A stretch of DNA of 64,000 nt from Cherax quadricarinatus (lineage: Eukaryota > Arthropoda > Malacostraca > Decapoda > Parastacidae). Positions 1-11,284 of this stretch are shown in pieces (the stretch's first letter is position 1; every line of letters begins with the position of its first letter). Below the pieces are notes generated by a model. That model ran no database searches. It worked only from the letters and a program-made list of their open reading frames with translations, and was not told the origin of the DNA. A program made the translations under genes and the position numbers. Location of the stretch: assembly GCF_038502225.1 (NCBI RefSeq), contig NC_091357.1, positions 2,788,104 to 2,852,103 on the forward strand, read 5' to 3'.

Positions 1-50
1 ACCTGGCCCACGGGGGCGTTGACCCCCGGAACACACTCCAGGGAGATAAA
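1..50 (+). mobile_element. CR1-like LINE 3'-tail fragment
   Basis: The GC-rich block around GGGGGCGTTGACCCCCG, followed by an ACTCCAGG-type end, also occurs at 1240-1320, 3300-3345 (reverse) and 14320-14360. In those copies it closes the 3' end of a CR1-like LINE. Only the last 50 bases are inside the window. Nothing else is recognisable up to about 270. Confidence 0.5.
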
Positions 51-276
51 TGCCGTTACTTGATTCGTTACTTGCAAGGACCAAAATATAGCTATTGTGA
101 TTTAGAAAAGACATATAACTGAGCGGATTGTAATGTGAATAGGTAGAATGTTATTAAAAATAATTTAATGTTTGTATATGAGGACTGACGCTGAACTTGG
201 GGTAGACAGGAGAGAAGGATTCTTGTTTCCTTCCAAAAAATGTGCCTTTGGCAGAGTTGTGTGATGTTACTCGACT

Positions 277-560
277 CACGAAATCGTAACGACACGATTG
301 CAAACAAACCATACCACAGGTGGGGGTTGAACACGCGATCAGAGTCTCAAAACTCCAGACCGTCGCGTTAGCCACTGGGCCAGCTAGCTTCAGTAAGATT
401 CATCCAACTAGGTATATTTCTAACCTTCCTATTGTGTAGAAATATACCTAGTTGGTAGAATCTTATTGAAGCTAGCTGGCCAAGTGCCTAACGCGACGGT
501 CTGGAGTTTTGAGACTCTGACCGCGGGTTCAAACCCCACCTGTGGTATGGTTTGTGTGGT
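277..560. repeat. tRNA-like foldback repeat (long form)
   Basis: Two inverted arms each contain a tRNA-like head. On the + strand (about 470-540) there is an A-box-like segment (GCTGGCCAAGTGCC), a GGAGTTTTGAGAC hairpin region and a B-box-like GGGTTCAAACCCC. The left arm (about 300-385) is its reverse complement. The centre (395-470) is a second small palindrome around AACTAGGTATATTTC. The outer end is a short AAATCGTAA..GACACGATTGCAAACAAACCATACC block. The same head recurs at 2138, 5326, 10863, 13130, 50870, 63080 and 63511. Confidence 0.7.
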
Positions 561-1059
561 GTTATTAATGGTGTTTAATGTATTTATAAGTGGAGTTGTA
601 AAATGAAGTAAATACGAGGGTATTGGAGAGATATTTGGTATTAAAAGTTAATGAGAGATATTTGGTATTAAAAGTTAATGAATCTATTCTGAAATGGCAG
701 TAGTGATATTAGCTCTTTGTCGTGGACAATCTTTTATGAGATTTGCAATAAAATTTGCCTGTAGGCGAGTTTAGGAGCGCGAGTATCAAAGGAAACTGTA
801 GGTGAGCACAGAGATGAGTAAAATTACAATGAAAAGGATGTTTAGGCAACAAAAAATTGGATATCAGGTTGGAAGGATGAGACTGGAGAAATTTAATGTG
901 TTAGATATTTGTGAGGTGACGTGTTGGCAGATGGTTCACGAAGAGGAGGTGAACCGTGAAATAGATGAGGGGAAAAAAGTAGCTGCAATATTGACGTATA
1001 TTTTGTGAGAAGGAAGTTTGTTTATGGAGGCAAAAATTTATTGGTAATAGAGTATAGTT
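561..1059. other. no gene seen
   Basis: AG-rich sequence with a direct duplication of about 25 bp (AGAGATATTTGGTATTAAAAG at 625-675). A 68-codon ORF (802-1008) has no recognisable domain and could belong to the same decayed LINE as 1400-1640. Confidence 0.4.
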
Positions 1060-1330
1060 GCACCAGCTGTTTCATGTAGACTGTTCAACTGCCTCCCAGC
1101 ATATATAAGAGGGATTACCAATAGACCCCTGGGTGTCTTTAAGAAGGTGCAGGACAGGCACCTAAAGTCAGTACCTGACCAGCCGGGCTGTATGTTGATT
1201 TGCGTGTGGCCAGCAGTAACAGCCTGGTTGATCAGACCCTGATCCACCACGAGACCTGGTCTCAGACCGGGTCGCGGGGGCGTTGACCCCCGAAACCCTC
1301 TCCAGGTATGCTCCAGGTATAAATATTTCA
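1060..1330 (+). mobile_element. CR1-like LINE 3' end
   Basis: Translation of the + strand reads NCLPAYIRGITNRPLGVFKK then HLKSVPDQPGC, the terminal peptide of a CR1-like reverse transcriptase ORF. The characteristic tail CCTGGTTGATCAGACCCTGATCC and a GGGGGCGTTGACCCCCG hairpin follow. The same tail is at 3285-3540 (reverse), 14255-14375, 32573-32640 (reverse) and 60520-60670. It is 5'-truncated and non-functional. Confidence 0.75.
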
Positions 1331-1399
1331 ACAAGACGTACGGAGTCATTATAGATGTCATGGCTGACAGCACTAAGTGGTCTGATTGTTATGTAAAGA

Positions 1400-1640
1400 A
1401 TTTGTGTAGGAATTAGAAGACTGTGTTTAGTTGCGAAATATTTTTGAAGAGATTTTTAAAGTGGTTTGGGCATTTAGTGCGATAGAGCAGACAGGATAAA
1501 TAAGAGGGGTGCGTAAACTAAGGGTGGAATGGAGAACAGAGTTCTGCCAAGAAAGTGTTGAAGGAGTGAAGGTGGTTTTAGGTGTTAGGGGCTTAAGCAT
1601 TCAGCAGGTGTGCGAGAGAACAAAAATCCAGATACCAGTT
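1400..1640 (+). pseudogene. decayed LINE RT C-terminus (RTE-like)
   Basis: A + strand frame gives KWFGHLVR followed by stops. This resembles the RWFGHVxR signature near the C-terminus of RTE-type reverse transcriptases, but frameshifts and stops break it. The CR1-like tail at 1060-1330 seems to sit inside or beside it. The family assignment rests on that single motif. Confidence 0.3.
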
Positions 1641-1712
1641 CGACTTCCTTTCAAAAAAAAAAAAAACTGAATAACAAAGCTACTAAACTTATCGTAATAG
1701 TTTAGTAACGTT

Positions 1713-1908
1713 GAGATATTATTACTGAGATATTATTACTGAGATATTATTACCGAGATGAAATTATTATTACCGAGATGAAATTATTATTACTGAGATG
1801 AAATTATTATTACCGAGATATTATTACCGAGATGAAATTATTATTACTGAGATGAAATTATTATTACTGAGATGAAATTATTATTACCGAGATATTATTA
1901 CTGAGATA
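1713..1908. repeat. minisatellite, GAGATATTATTACY / GAGATGAAATTATTATTACY
   Basis: Two related units of 14 and 20 bp alternate irregularly, about 11 units in all. The longer unit looks like the shorter one with an insertion. Confidence 0.9.
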
Positions 1909-2137
1909 AAAATTACGAAAACCTAAAAAATAAAATCTCTTAATTACTGGTGTCAGTTTTGCTTGAAAAAACTGTAAAACGTGAGAATAAATAAGAGGAA
2001 AAACTATAGTCTATGACAAGTGGGGATCCATAAGTATTAGTTCGCTTCTCTCAATCAATTTTAAGGTACGTCAGTGACTTGCCAGAAATAATAACTATGT
2101 ATAAGCGTGTTTGCAAATAATACAAAATGTATATCAA

Positions 2138-2275
2138 AACGACTCAAGAAATCGTAATGACACGATTGCAAACAAACCATACCCCCGGCCGGGATTGAAC
2201 CCGTTAACGCGACGGGCTGGAGTTTTGAGACTCTATGACCGCGGGTTCAATCCCGGCCGGGGGTATGGTTTATAT
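2138..2275. repeat. tRNA-like foldback (compact form)
   Basis: Left arm ACCATACCCCCGGCCGGG.TTGAACC is mirrored by the right arm GGTTCAATCCCGGCCGGGGG with almost no centre. It is a shortened version of the element at 277-560, with the same CACGATTGCAAACAAACC outer end. Confidence 0.7.
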
Positions 2276-2404
2276 CAAAATATATGTTCAGTATCGTCAT
2301 TAAAATCTCTGCAAGTAACGACTGTGAGATTAGATAAATTGAACAAATGGATTAATAGATGATTGATGGAATTGAATTTAGGTAAGTATTATGTGATTAA
2401 ATTT

Positions 2405-2605
2405 ATTGAAAACGTTAGCCCTACAAAAGGAACTCCCCTCAAGGAAGGTTCCTTGATGTTGGTGAGGGGCTCTTGATTTAGGGAATTGGATCTGTGCTCC
2501 AGTTCCCCGAATTAAGCCTGAATGCCTTCCACATCCCCCCCCCCAGACGCTGTATAATCCTCCGGGTTTAGCGCTTCCCCCTTGATTATAATAATAATAA
2601 TAATA
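2405..2605 (+). mobile_element. dispersed repeat ending in GGGTTTAGCGCTT + (AAT)n
   Basis: A 200 bp unit ends in CCGGGTTTAGCGCTT, GATTATAATAATAATAATAAT. The same terminal motif closes other copies at 8847, 19175, 23783, 25180 and 60478, so it is a retroposon 3' end. No coding content is left. Confidence 0.55.
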
Positions 2606-3284
2606 CAAAAGGAACTAAATATAATTATATATACGAAAATATTATTATTGGATGATAATGCATTAGCAGTAATATCATTACTCTGGCAAATTTGGAAAAA
2701 AAAAATCCAAATATTTATGTAGATGGAAAAAATATTAAAAGATGCTTTTCAAGGTGAGTGACTTTGTGTATATTAAGCCAAACTTTTGGTTAAAAAAGGG
2801 ATTTTTTTTTTTGTTGAATAAAGGTGTGGAGACTCCTATATCAGGCAGAACGTATAAGCTTTGTATTTTGTTACCAAAAATATATATTTAGGCATATTAC
2901 CATCAGAAATTGGCATGTGTGAGCGTAACTAAATGTAAACATAGCTACATAGGACATACTGCTGAGAGAGAGAGAGAGAGAGAGAGTTCTGGCAATCACA
3001 ACTTGTGATGTGTCTCAGCATCTCTCAGCCACTGACAGAATTTGATCTCAGGTTCACCACAGCATCATTTTTTTTTTCTGACCCACATAGAAGTATCAGG
3101 TTTCCTGGATTTTTTCTTGGCGATTTTATATTGAATCTCTGAGTAATATATTATTTACTGTATAATAAGTGACAGTAGCGATATTATTAATAACAATTTT
3201 TATTTTAAAACGGTGAACCGGTAAGCCAGTAGAAGGTCTCTATCAGATGATCAGAAGCTCTAGTGGCGGGTCATTGTATGACTA
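2606..3284. other. no gene seen
   Basis: AT-rich sequence with a short (GA)n run at 2963-2986 and poly-T tracts. Confidence 0.5.
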
Positions 3285-3760
3285 AGATCCGCATATACCT
3301 GGAGAGGGTTTCGGGGGTCAACGCCCCCGCGGCCCGGTCAGTGACAAACCCTCGCGGTGGATCAGCGCCTGATCAACCAGACTGTTACTGCTGGCCACAC
3401 GTAAACTGATGTACGAGCCACAGCCCGGCTGGTCAGGTACTGACTTTAAGTGCTTGTCCAGCGCCTTCAAGACAGCCAGGGGTCTATTGGTAATCCCCTT
3501 TATGTATGCTGGAAGGTAGCTGAACAGTCTTGGGCCTCTGACATTTATTGTGTTGTCTCAGCGCCCATGCTTTTCATTGGGAGGATGATGTACTGCCTGC
3601 CGAGTCTTTTGCTTTCGTAGGGAGTGATTTTCTTGTGTAAATTTGGTACTAACCCGTCTAGGATTTTCCAGTTGTATATTATCATGTATCTTTCTCGCCT
3701 GCATTCCAGGGAATACAAGTCAAAGAACTTCAACCGTTCTCAGTAATTTAGGTGCTTTAT
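3285..3760 (-). mobile_element. CR1-like LINE, C-terminal fragment
   Basis: The - strand ORF (3733-3545) reads LYSLECRRERYMIIYNWKIL then LVPNLHKKITPYESKRLGRQ. This matches the frame found at 60290-60430 (LYLLERR, YTWKILEGLVPN, ITPYASKRLGR). It is the end of the RT ORF followed by the 3' tail. It is 5'-truncated and inactive. Confidence 0.7.
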
Positions 3761-3869
3761 CGTACTTAAGTGTGCCGTGCAATGTCGCCTGCCTTGAAAG
3801 TCGCCTTTAGTGTACAGCAATATTCCAGCCTAGAGACTGGAAACATTTGTCCTGTGTCCTGAAAAATCT

Positions 3870-4145
3870 TTCCTATACACACAGGAGAGAAAAGTTTACG
3901 GCAATGTTTCGGCCCGTCTTGGCCCATCCAAAAGTTAGCGAGCTAGTATACACAGGCGAGGAGAACAGAGACGGGGGAGAAGACGAATAAGGAGTAGTGG
4001 TAGTGGAAAGTAGGGGAAGTAGTTATGGCACAAGAGATAGCAAGGGTGATGAAGGGGGCAATAGTAGTGGTAGTAACAGTGGTTGAAAAGGTAGAAGCAG
4101 TAATAGTGTAGGAATGATAGACGTAGTAGTAGTGGGGCAAGTCTA
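3870..4145 (-). mobile_element. family IV foldback arm, degenerate
   Basis: Contains ACGGCAATGTTTCGGCCCGTCTTGG and a GTAGTGGTAGTGG-rich tail. This matches 40385-40680 and 46825-47050, the long arms of the family IV element. The ribozyme-like core is eroded here. Confidence 0.5.
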
Positions 4146-5325
4146 AGTAGCGATATTGATCAAATTATTGACTGTCGTAGCTGCAGGAAGGTAAAGAATA
4201 ACTACCTCTAACTAATGAAAGAGGAATTCCTTTATAATGATTATATGCTAAATCAGACTCGAGGGCTTAATTGAAATAATTATAGTTACAAGTGAAGTGG
4301 AAGATAATCATTACTCTCAGGACCTGATTACAGAACATAAATCTAATTAGGTCGACACTGGACAGTGCACTGGCTTACTGGTTCATAGACTGGCTTTCCA
4401 TGGGTTTGTTAAGTAAGTCTGTCATAGCTAGACAGTCCAGGAATAAGCATAAATATCACAGTGAATTACCTACTGGTAAATATCCACAAACGAATGGTTA
4501 TTAATGACCACATTACATATATAATAATTACTTTTAATTACAACATGTAGTAATATTCTTTCATAAATTATATAATATCCACAATTTTATCAGAAAATTT
4601 TAATTATATTATATTTTATCTAAGCCTATTCGAATTTTAAATTTGCTAAGATAATTATTTACATTTATTTAACGCAAAAGACATAACTTTAAAGAAAAAA
4701 AAAGTCTTGCTTGTCATGGGTTAGAGTCCCACCCGTTCTGTGTTCTCTTTTCTATCGTGTTATTACGATATCGCGAGTCATTTCTGTTATTTTTTGTCAT
4801 CTAAGGAGTTTTGGCCGGTGGTTCCTCGTATCTTCAGCTTTACCTTGAGTTTCCAGGATTAACTTCTGCAATGACCAAATTATTTGTACAAGGAAGGAGA
4901 AACACCAATACATGATAAAGAAATGCACCCAAAGCAGGAAGAAAAAATGAAAACAAACGAAAAACCTTCGTTGGATAAGAAAATAAGTGACATGACAACT
5001 ACTTAAGATCACAAACTGGTTACAGAAAATGAAGATGAGGTTACTTACCATCGTCAGTACAGGAAACAGACATTCACTCTAAATTCAACCAAAAATATTG
5101 AAAGTTTTATTCAAAAACTGATTGGTAGACAAGTGAAGACAATGGTACGACGCCGACACTTGTTGAAAAGGACACATAAGCAGTTGAGTCCTTTACTTGT
5201 GCAGTATTTCAGCCAACACTGAGATGTTTGTAGATATGAGAAACATTGTGTTAGTTCTCATGGAGTGGCTCCACATGCTAGTGTTACGTTCATAGCTGAG
5301 AGTGAACTGTTAATGAACAGAAGAC
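4146..5325. other. no gene seen
   Basis: AT-rich DNA without a recognisable repeat or exon. An 84-codon - strand ORF at 4797-5051 is hydrophobic by composition and has no domain. Confidence 0.5.
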
Positions 5326-5926
5326 ACAATGACTCACGAAATCGTAATGACACGATTGCAAACAAACCATACCACGGGCGGGGTTAGAACCCGCGATCAG
5401 AGTGCCATAAAACTCCAGACCGACGCAGTAGCCACTGGCTTGCGCGTCGGTCTGACTCTGATCGCGGGTTCTAACCCCGCCCATGGTTTGGCTTACAAGG
5501 CACAATACCGTGACTGGAACAATACACAACCCGCACATAGGAAAAAGAAGTTTATGACGACGTTTCGGTCCTCCTCTGACTATTTACAAGTCACACTGTC
5601 AAGCTGTTTGAGTGCAGGTGCAGCTGTGCTGGAGGTCACCTGGGCCAAACTAGGTTTAACACTATGCAAGCATAGTAAGCCACTGGCTTGCGCGTCGGTC
5701 TGACTCTGATCGCGGGTTCTAACCCCGCCCATGGTTTGGCTTACAAGGCACAATACCGTGACTGGAACAATACACAACCCGCACATAGGAAAAAGAAGTT
5801 TATGACGACGTTTCGGTCCTCCTCTGACTATTTACAAGTCACACTGTCAAGCTGTTTGAGTGCAGGTGCAGCTGTGCTGGAGGTCACCTGGGCCAAACTA
5901 GGTTTAACACTATGCAAGCATAGTAA
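5326..5926. repeat. tRNA-like foldback + family IV arm, tandemly duplicated (248 bp)
   Basis: A compact tRNA-like foldback (5326-5485) continues into a family IV arm (ACGACGTTTCGGTCC, TGACTATTTACAAGTC). The block 5431-5678 is repeated directly at 5679-5926, virtually base for base, so the duplication is recent. On the - strand each copy reads GAC, TTGTAAAT, a stem, GACCGAAACGTC, GTC, the family IV hammerhead-like layout. Confidence 0.75.
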
Positions 5927-6124
5927 ACATCCCATTGTTGTGACTAAACGAAACACCTACAGGTCTATCAGTGCTAGACAACATCAATAACACCCGTGAG
6001 GAACATCACAACTGGCATCAGCACCTCAAGTCGAGAGACAAAGCTGAACTTCAGTACCAGGAACGGGATAAATGTAAAAACATGCCTGAAATTATGAGTT
6101 TTTAAGCAACATCAAGGAAAACAG

Positions 6125-6345
6125 AGGGATGTTTGGTATAAACCTTGGTAATTGATACCGACAAATTGGTTTAAAAAAACACTTGAAGAAACACTAGGGC
6201 ATATTTATTTAAAAGCGTTTCGGTCATAAGACCTTGATCGCTCCTAGAAGTGATCAAGGTCCTAGGACCGAAACGTTTTCTAATAAATATAACCTAGTGT
6301 TTCCTCACGTGTTTTTTTAAACCAGCGAGATATTTATATTTTGGG
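6125..6345. mobile_element. family III hammerhead foldback element
   Basis: Arms around TTTAAAAAAACACTTGA and their complement enclose GTTTCGGTC..GACCTTGATC and GATCAAGGTCC..GGACCGAAACG. Related copies are at 39712-39890 and 53008-53195. The right arm holds an intact ribozyme-like motif (6245-6282). The left arm is degenerate. Confidence 0.65.
6245..6282 (+). ncRNA. hammerhead-ribozyme-like motif, G3-C8 core variant
   Basis: In order: stem I TAGAA, core GTGATCA, one extra A, stem II GGTCC-TA-GGACC, GAAA, CGTT, then TTCTA, which pairs with the first TAGAA over 5 bp. The canonical hammerhead core is CUGANGA; here positions 3 and 8 are G and C instead of C and G. That pair contacts in the folded ribozyme, and the C3G/G8C double swap is known to retain activity while single swaps do not. 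Predicted cleavage is after the last T of CGTT. Activity is inferred, not shown. Confidence 0.55.
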
Positions 6346-7570
6346 CTCCCATGGTGCATAGTGTATTATAAACCGAGCGTCAGGCAGGAGACCTGATGTG
6401 CTCCGGCCGGGTAAATATGCGACCTTGTGGATTATATAACCTATTATGTCTCTTTGGAATAAATGGTTTAAAAGACAGACAGGAGATAAATGAGACACTT
6501 GTGCAACAATTGAGTATATTCTGGAAACATTTTGCCAGCCAGTGGCTTCTTTAGTCCAACTTGGAAAGCCTAATTAGGGGGTAGGAGAATGTAATCGGAG
6601 TGATTTTATTTTTTGGGGTCCAATTTCAATGAAATTTTTTCAGTGACTTAAACAGTGACTTTTTGCCTTAAAAGATAGAAAAAATAGAGCAAAATTCTAT
6701 AGAGCATAGAACTCTCCATTTTCTACAAAATTGGGAAGATGTACAATGCTCTAGATAACATCAGGTGAAAGATGATGGATAGACAATTTTTAACCCTACG
6801 CCGTTTGACTGAAAAATGTCAATAGCTTGCATAATAACAAATGTTTAAGTTTATTATTTTTTAATGATTTTTTGGGAGAAAAAAAAAATCTGTAAAAACA
6901 AAGCGGTAAAAATATTGCAAATCCCCAATGGGTACTAGTAGAATCATCGTTACTCAATAACGTATGCAAAAATCATGACACTCCTATAAATACTTTTCGC
7001 CAAAAAATGGAAAATAATGTCAACTTATTCCCGAGTTATACATATACGTACTAGATTTTTTGTAAAACTCTATGGTCATGACACGCCACATTTCAGTATG
7101 TTGCACACCTGAAATGTGACTGAGCTGTTATCACTCACTGCACTTGAATGGAGTCCTCAGAGAAGTTGCAACGTAGTGTATTTAGAATGAAACAATCATA
7201 AAAATCGTAATTTTTGGAGGAAAAAAAAAGAATTGGCATGTCTTTTTGATGACAGCAAGAACAAAAAAATTTTTTTTTGAATAAGATACTTAGAAATATG
7301 ATAGAAACAAGCTAAATACATCAACATGTTGCCAGAATTATCCACTATTTTTTCCCATAATTTTTCAGTGTTCCTTTTTTATAACTCAAATAGCATTCTC
7401 CCACCCCTAATGTGTTTTGCATCGTTTTCAATGAGTGGATGAGGAGTTTAACTACAAAACTTACAAATATATCACGGGAAATGTAATTTATTGTGCAGTG
7501 TCATGCCAAATAAATATTAGTCAATTCCTATGTCTCGCTTTCACCCTAATTCAAGCAAACACTGACTTGT
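6346..7570. other. no gene seen
   Basis: AT-rich presumed intron or intergenic sequence with many A/T runs. Confidence 0.5.
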
Positions 7571-7574
7571 TGAA

Positions 7575-8235
7575 AATAATAATACCGACAACTTGAAGAG
7601 TAAGACACATGTGCAACAGTTGGGTAGCTTTGTTGTTGATAAGTAAGATATATGCAACACATAGGTATGTTTATTCTGAAATGTTTTGCCTAACACTAGG
7701 CTTCTTCAGTTGAGTGCAGAAGAGTTAGATGTGAAGACGATGTAATCAGTCCTTCACCCTTGAAGACATAATTTTGAGGTGGTCAGTCCCTCAGCCTGGA
7801 GAAGAGTTTTTCTCCATAGTCTGGAACAGTGTGCAGTTAAAGCAACAGTGTAGTAACTTATAAACTGTCAAAAGGTGAGGCTCAGTACACTTCTCACTTG
7901 CAGGAATGGATTTAATAATGATCTGATCTCTCAGTGATTACATTATTTCTTTCACTAGTGAGCTGAGCCTTACTTTATGACAGTATATAAGCCTCCATAC
8001 TGTTGCTTCAACTTCACATTGTTCGACTATGGAGCAAAGCTCTTCTCCAGGCTGAGGGACTGACCACCTCAGAACTACGTCTTCATGGGTGAGGGACTGA
8101 TTACATCGTCTTCACATCTTTACTGCTTCTGCTAACTCTTCTGAAGAAGCCTACTGTGTAGGCGAAACGTTTCAATCATCAATGAAGATACATGTATCTT
8201 AATCTTCGAACACCGATTTGTTTACATATATCTTT
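7575..8235. mobile_element. family I hammerhead foldback element (long form)
   Basis: Left arm: GACACATGTGCAACAG and TAGGCTTCTTCAGT, then a GATGTAATCAGTCC block. Right arm: the reverse complements, ending AAGCCTACTGTGTAGGC, GAAACGTTTC near 8155-8181. The right-arm core is CTGAAGA but stem I is eroded (TCTT before the core). The element lies in the intron just upstream of the 8324 exon. Confidence 0.7.
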
Positions 8236-8323
8236 TCCCGTGTAGTTCTTCACAGCAAAATTAGATGCAATATAGCAACACATTTCATCAGTTTCTTCAT
8301 TTAGTGTTTTCATTCCATTTCAG

Positions 8324-8437
8324 ATTGTAACAGTGTCGAAAAGTGTTGCCATTATAACATGGATGAAGAACCATTCTGGAGGTGAACCTGCCGGCTACAC
8401 TGTGCGTTACCACGTCAGTGATGCGCACAACTATGAG
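8324..8437 (+). CDS. nephrin/SNS-like adhesion receptor, FnIII exon a
   Basis: This 114 bp exon follows CATTTCAG and ends at GAG|GTAAGT, in phase 0 at both ends. It encodes 38 residues, with ITW near the start, then GGEPAGYTVRYHVSD: the B-C strands of a fibronectin type III domain (core Trp, and the Tyr-x-Val-x-Tyr strand). The next exon continues the domain in frame. The first strand of the domain and all upstream Ig domains must be encoded before this window's recognisable exons. The protein is a single-pass cell-surface receptor; assignment to the nephrin/Sticks-and-stones/Hibris family rests mainly on the exon at 20562. A sidestep- or echinoid-type receptor is the alternative. Confidence 0.8.
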
Positions 8438-9117
8438 GTAAGTAAACCACCGCATCTCACTGACTAAACATTGCTGAGAAAATACTGAAGAATAGAGTGT
8501 AAAGAACTAGAGTGACCTTTCATGGTTGTTTTATAGGATGATGGATAATTATCGGTCGAGAAACCTCCGTAGGAATGGATAGTTTTGTACAGCCTAACAA
8601 GCTGCGATGTTTAGAGACCAGCAGGAAAATTTATTCAGCAATTCTTTGTGGATATGAGGCTTCGTGTTTCCACGTGTAATAAAAATATTATGATAGTGAA
8701 AGAATAAAATGACGGTTGTTTATTAGCAATGAAGAGAATAAGTGACGTTTTTCTAACCATGTTAAAAGACTGACATAGTAAAAGTTGTGAAAAATAAAGA
8801 CTGATTATAATTTTGCCAAATTGGGATCCACAAGCGGCGCTATATGACCGTTACGGGTTTAGCGCTTTATGATTATAATGGAGTGCACTTTAAATATGGC
8901 GGATAGAACAAATAACTGAATATGGTAAGGGCGGTGAAGTCAAACGACGTAGAGGAACGAGAGAATACACCATAAGAGAAGTAGTCATATTTTTTTAGGA
9001 TTTCAACGAAGACGATTAAAATGATCAATGTTTGTCACTGACGTCTTTGGATCTCTCCAGTTTACTGTGAGTAACAACAGATGTACAGCAGTCACTGACT
9101 TCATGGCTAATTTACCC
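8438..9117. other. intron, start; lone retroposon tail
   Basis: No exon is seen. At 8847-8882 the motif ACGGGTTTAGCGCTT with GATTATAA is an isolated copy of the shared retroposon 3' end. Confidence 0.5.
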
Positions 9118-9293
9118 TAGATTATATATATGTCGTGCCGAATAGGTAAAACCTGGTCAGTTAACAAAAACTCATTTTAAATTAAGTCCTTTCTAAAATT
9201 TTCTCTCAGTCGTTTTAAACGTATTAGAGAAAATTTTAGAAAGGACTTAATTTTAAACGAGTTCTTACTAATTGACCAGTTTTACCTATTGGG

Positions 9294-9300
<7 letters not shown>
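9118..9300. mobile_element. short foldback (MITE-like) with TA-rich ends
   Basis: Inverted arms run from GTCGTGCCGAATAGGTAAAAC to GTTTTACCTATTGGGCACGGC, with inner CTTTCTAAAATTTTCTC mirrored by GAGAAAATTTTAGAAAG. There is no coding capacity. The element abuts (TA)n on both sides, so it probably inserted in or spawned the microsatellite. It looks like an internally deleted derivative. Confidence 0.7.

Positions 9301-9389
<89 letters not shown>
9301..9389. repeat. (TA)n microsatellite
   Basis: About 44 uninterrupted TA units directly after the 9118-9300 foldback. Confidence 0.98.
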
Positions 9390-10009
<620 letters not shown>

Positions 10010-10083
10010 CCGATGCACTATTAATTCCTAGCTTGTTTAATACACATATATTTTCTTTATTAAATGTGCTTCTGTGTCCTCAG

Positions 10084-10228
10084 TTTGTGGATATTGCCAC
10101 CAGTAACTCGACGTCTACAACCATAAGGAATTTAACACCTGGCGCCGACTATTCCTTTGCTATTCTCGCCTACAACGAATATGGTCACTCCAACTTCAGT
10201 TCTCCTCCGATCAGGGCCACGTTGCTCG
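10084..10228 (+). CDS. nephrin/SNS-like adhesion receptor, FnIII exon b
   Basis: This 145 bp exon follows TGTCCTCAG and ends CTCG|GTAAGT, phase 0 in and phase 1 out. It continues from the 8324 exon. TIRNLTPGADYSFAILAYNEYG is the classic fibronectin type III E-F-G region (Leu-Thr-Pro-Gly-x-x-Tyr-x-Phe, and Asn-x-Tyr-Gly), followed by SSPPIRATLLG, the usual end of the domain. Two N-glycosylation sequons are visible (NST, NFS), consistent with an extracellular location. The end of this exon and its donor are repeated three more times downstream (10212-10359). Confidence 0.85.
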
Positions 10229-10359
10229 GTAAGTCACCAGCCGAGTGTCAGGGCCACGATGCTCGGTAAGTCACCAGCCGAGTGTCAGGGCCACGATGCT
10301 CGGTAAGTCACCAGCCGAGTGTCAGGGCCACGATGCTCGGTAAGTCACCAGCCGAGTGT
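10212..10359. repeat. 37-bp tandem repeat x4 carrying the exon's splice donor
   Basis: Four units with starts at 10212, 10249, 10286 and 10323. Each contains GCTCG|GTAAGT, so possible donors lie at 10229, 10266, 10303 and 10340. The first unit is exon sequence with a T where the others have A (CACGTTGC versus CACGATGC). Using a later donor adds 37, 74 or 111 bases. All of these read into TAA at the second unit's donor or shift the frame. Confidence 0.95.
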
Positions 10360-10860
10360 CGGAGCTTTGTATATCTGCATGATAAATTGGATGGCTCGTA
10401 TATATACATTGTAGATATTGATCGCGTAGCTACCGTAGATTTTATTTAACAAAGGTCTTTCTCGTTATTCTTCGTTTTCCGTTTATATATTTTTAATCTT
10501 GGTGAAACTGGTTGATTGGTTAACTGGATTTACAACCGACTGAATATAAGATGGTCAATAAGGCTGCATATAACCTGTTCACCACCAGTAATAAATGCTT
10601 TAGTCAATAAAATAGTGGTTAAAGTGCTTTCATTATACTATATATACACCAAGTAATACACGGTGTATATATTTTTGAACGAGCTGCTGCATGTATATTT
10701 TAACTGTTTTATGAATGTGTACATTCAGAATTGTTTATTTTACAAATTTACATTCTGCATTTTGATTCACAGTTGCTTTGTATTTTTCTGTTTAAGTTTT
10801 GTTTACATACCAATATATTCACACAGGAATTCCCAAGTGAATTTCAGTTCAAGGGGAAAT
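10360..10860. other. intron, no feature
   Basis: AT-rich, no exon or repeat recognised. Confidence 0.5.
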
Positions 10861-10862
10861 AT

Positions 10863-11032
10863 TCGTAAACCATACCCCCGGCCGGGATTGAACCCGCGGT
10901 CATAGTCTCAAAACTCCAGCCCGTCGCGTTAGCCACTAGACCAGCTAGCCACAATAAGACTCTATGACCGCGGGTTCAATCCCGGCCGGGGGTATGGTTT
11001 ATTTGCAATCGTGTCATTACGATTTCTTAAGT
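10863..11032. repeat. tRNA-like foldback (compact form)
   Basis: Arms ACCATACCCCCGGCCGGG and CCCGGCCGGGGGTATGGTTT enclose TTGAACCCGCGG and CCGCGGGTTCAA B-box-like segments. The outer end is CGTGTCATTACGATTTCTTAA. Same family as 277-560. Confidence 0.7.
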
Positions 11033-11284
11033 CAGAAATATTCGTACATAAACGTGAGGCAATGATACTGAAATTTTATTAAGGTTATGTTACTTTCCAA
11101 AGAAAAGTCAATAAACTGATCATTCTGAGCTTCATCTCCAAGTGATTCTGATGTTGTTGTTTTTTTCTGTATGAGAAACAAACAAGCTTCAGTATTGTGA
11201 CTTTCTCTTTACGTAACGTTAAACATTATGTGAAAATTTTTATGGGTTTACTATGAATTTCTTGTGGATTATAGAGATAAAAGG

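Noticed and set aside
802..1008. 68-codon ORF as a small gene
   Set aside because: No recognisable domain; likely part of a decayed LINE in the same region.
9118..9300. Another hammerhead foldback
   Set aside because: A foldback, but it has no GAAACG motif or hammerhead core; a different MITE-like family.
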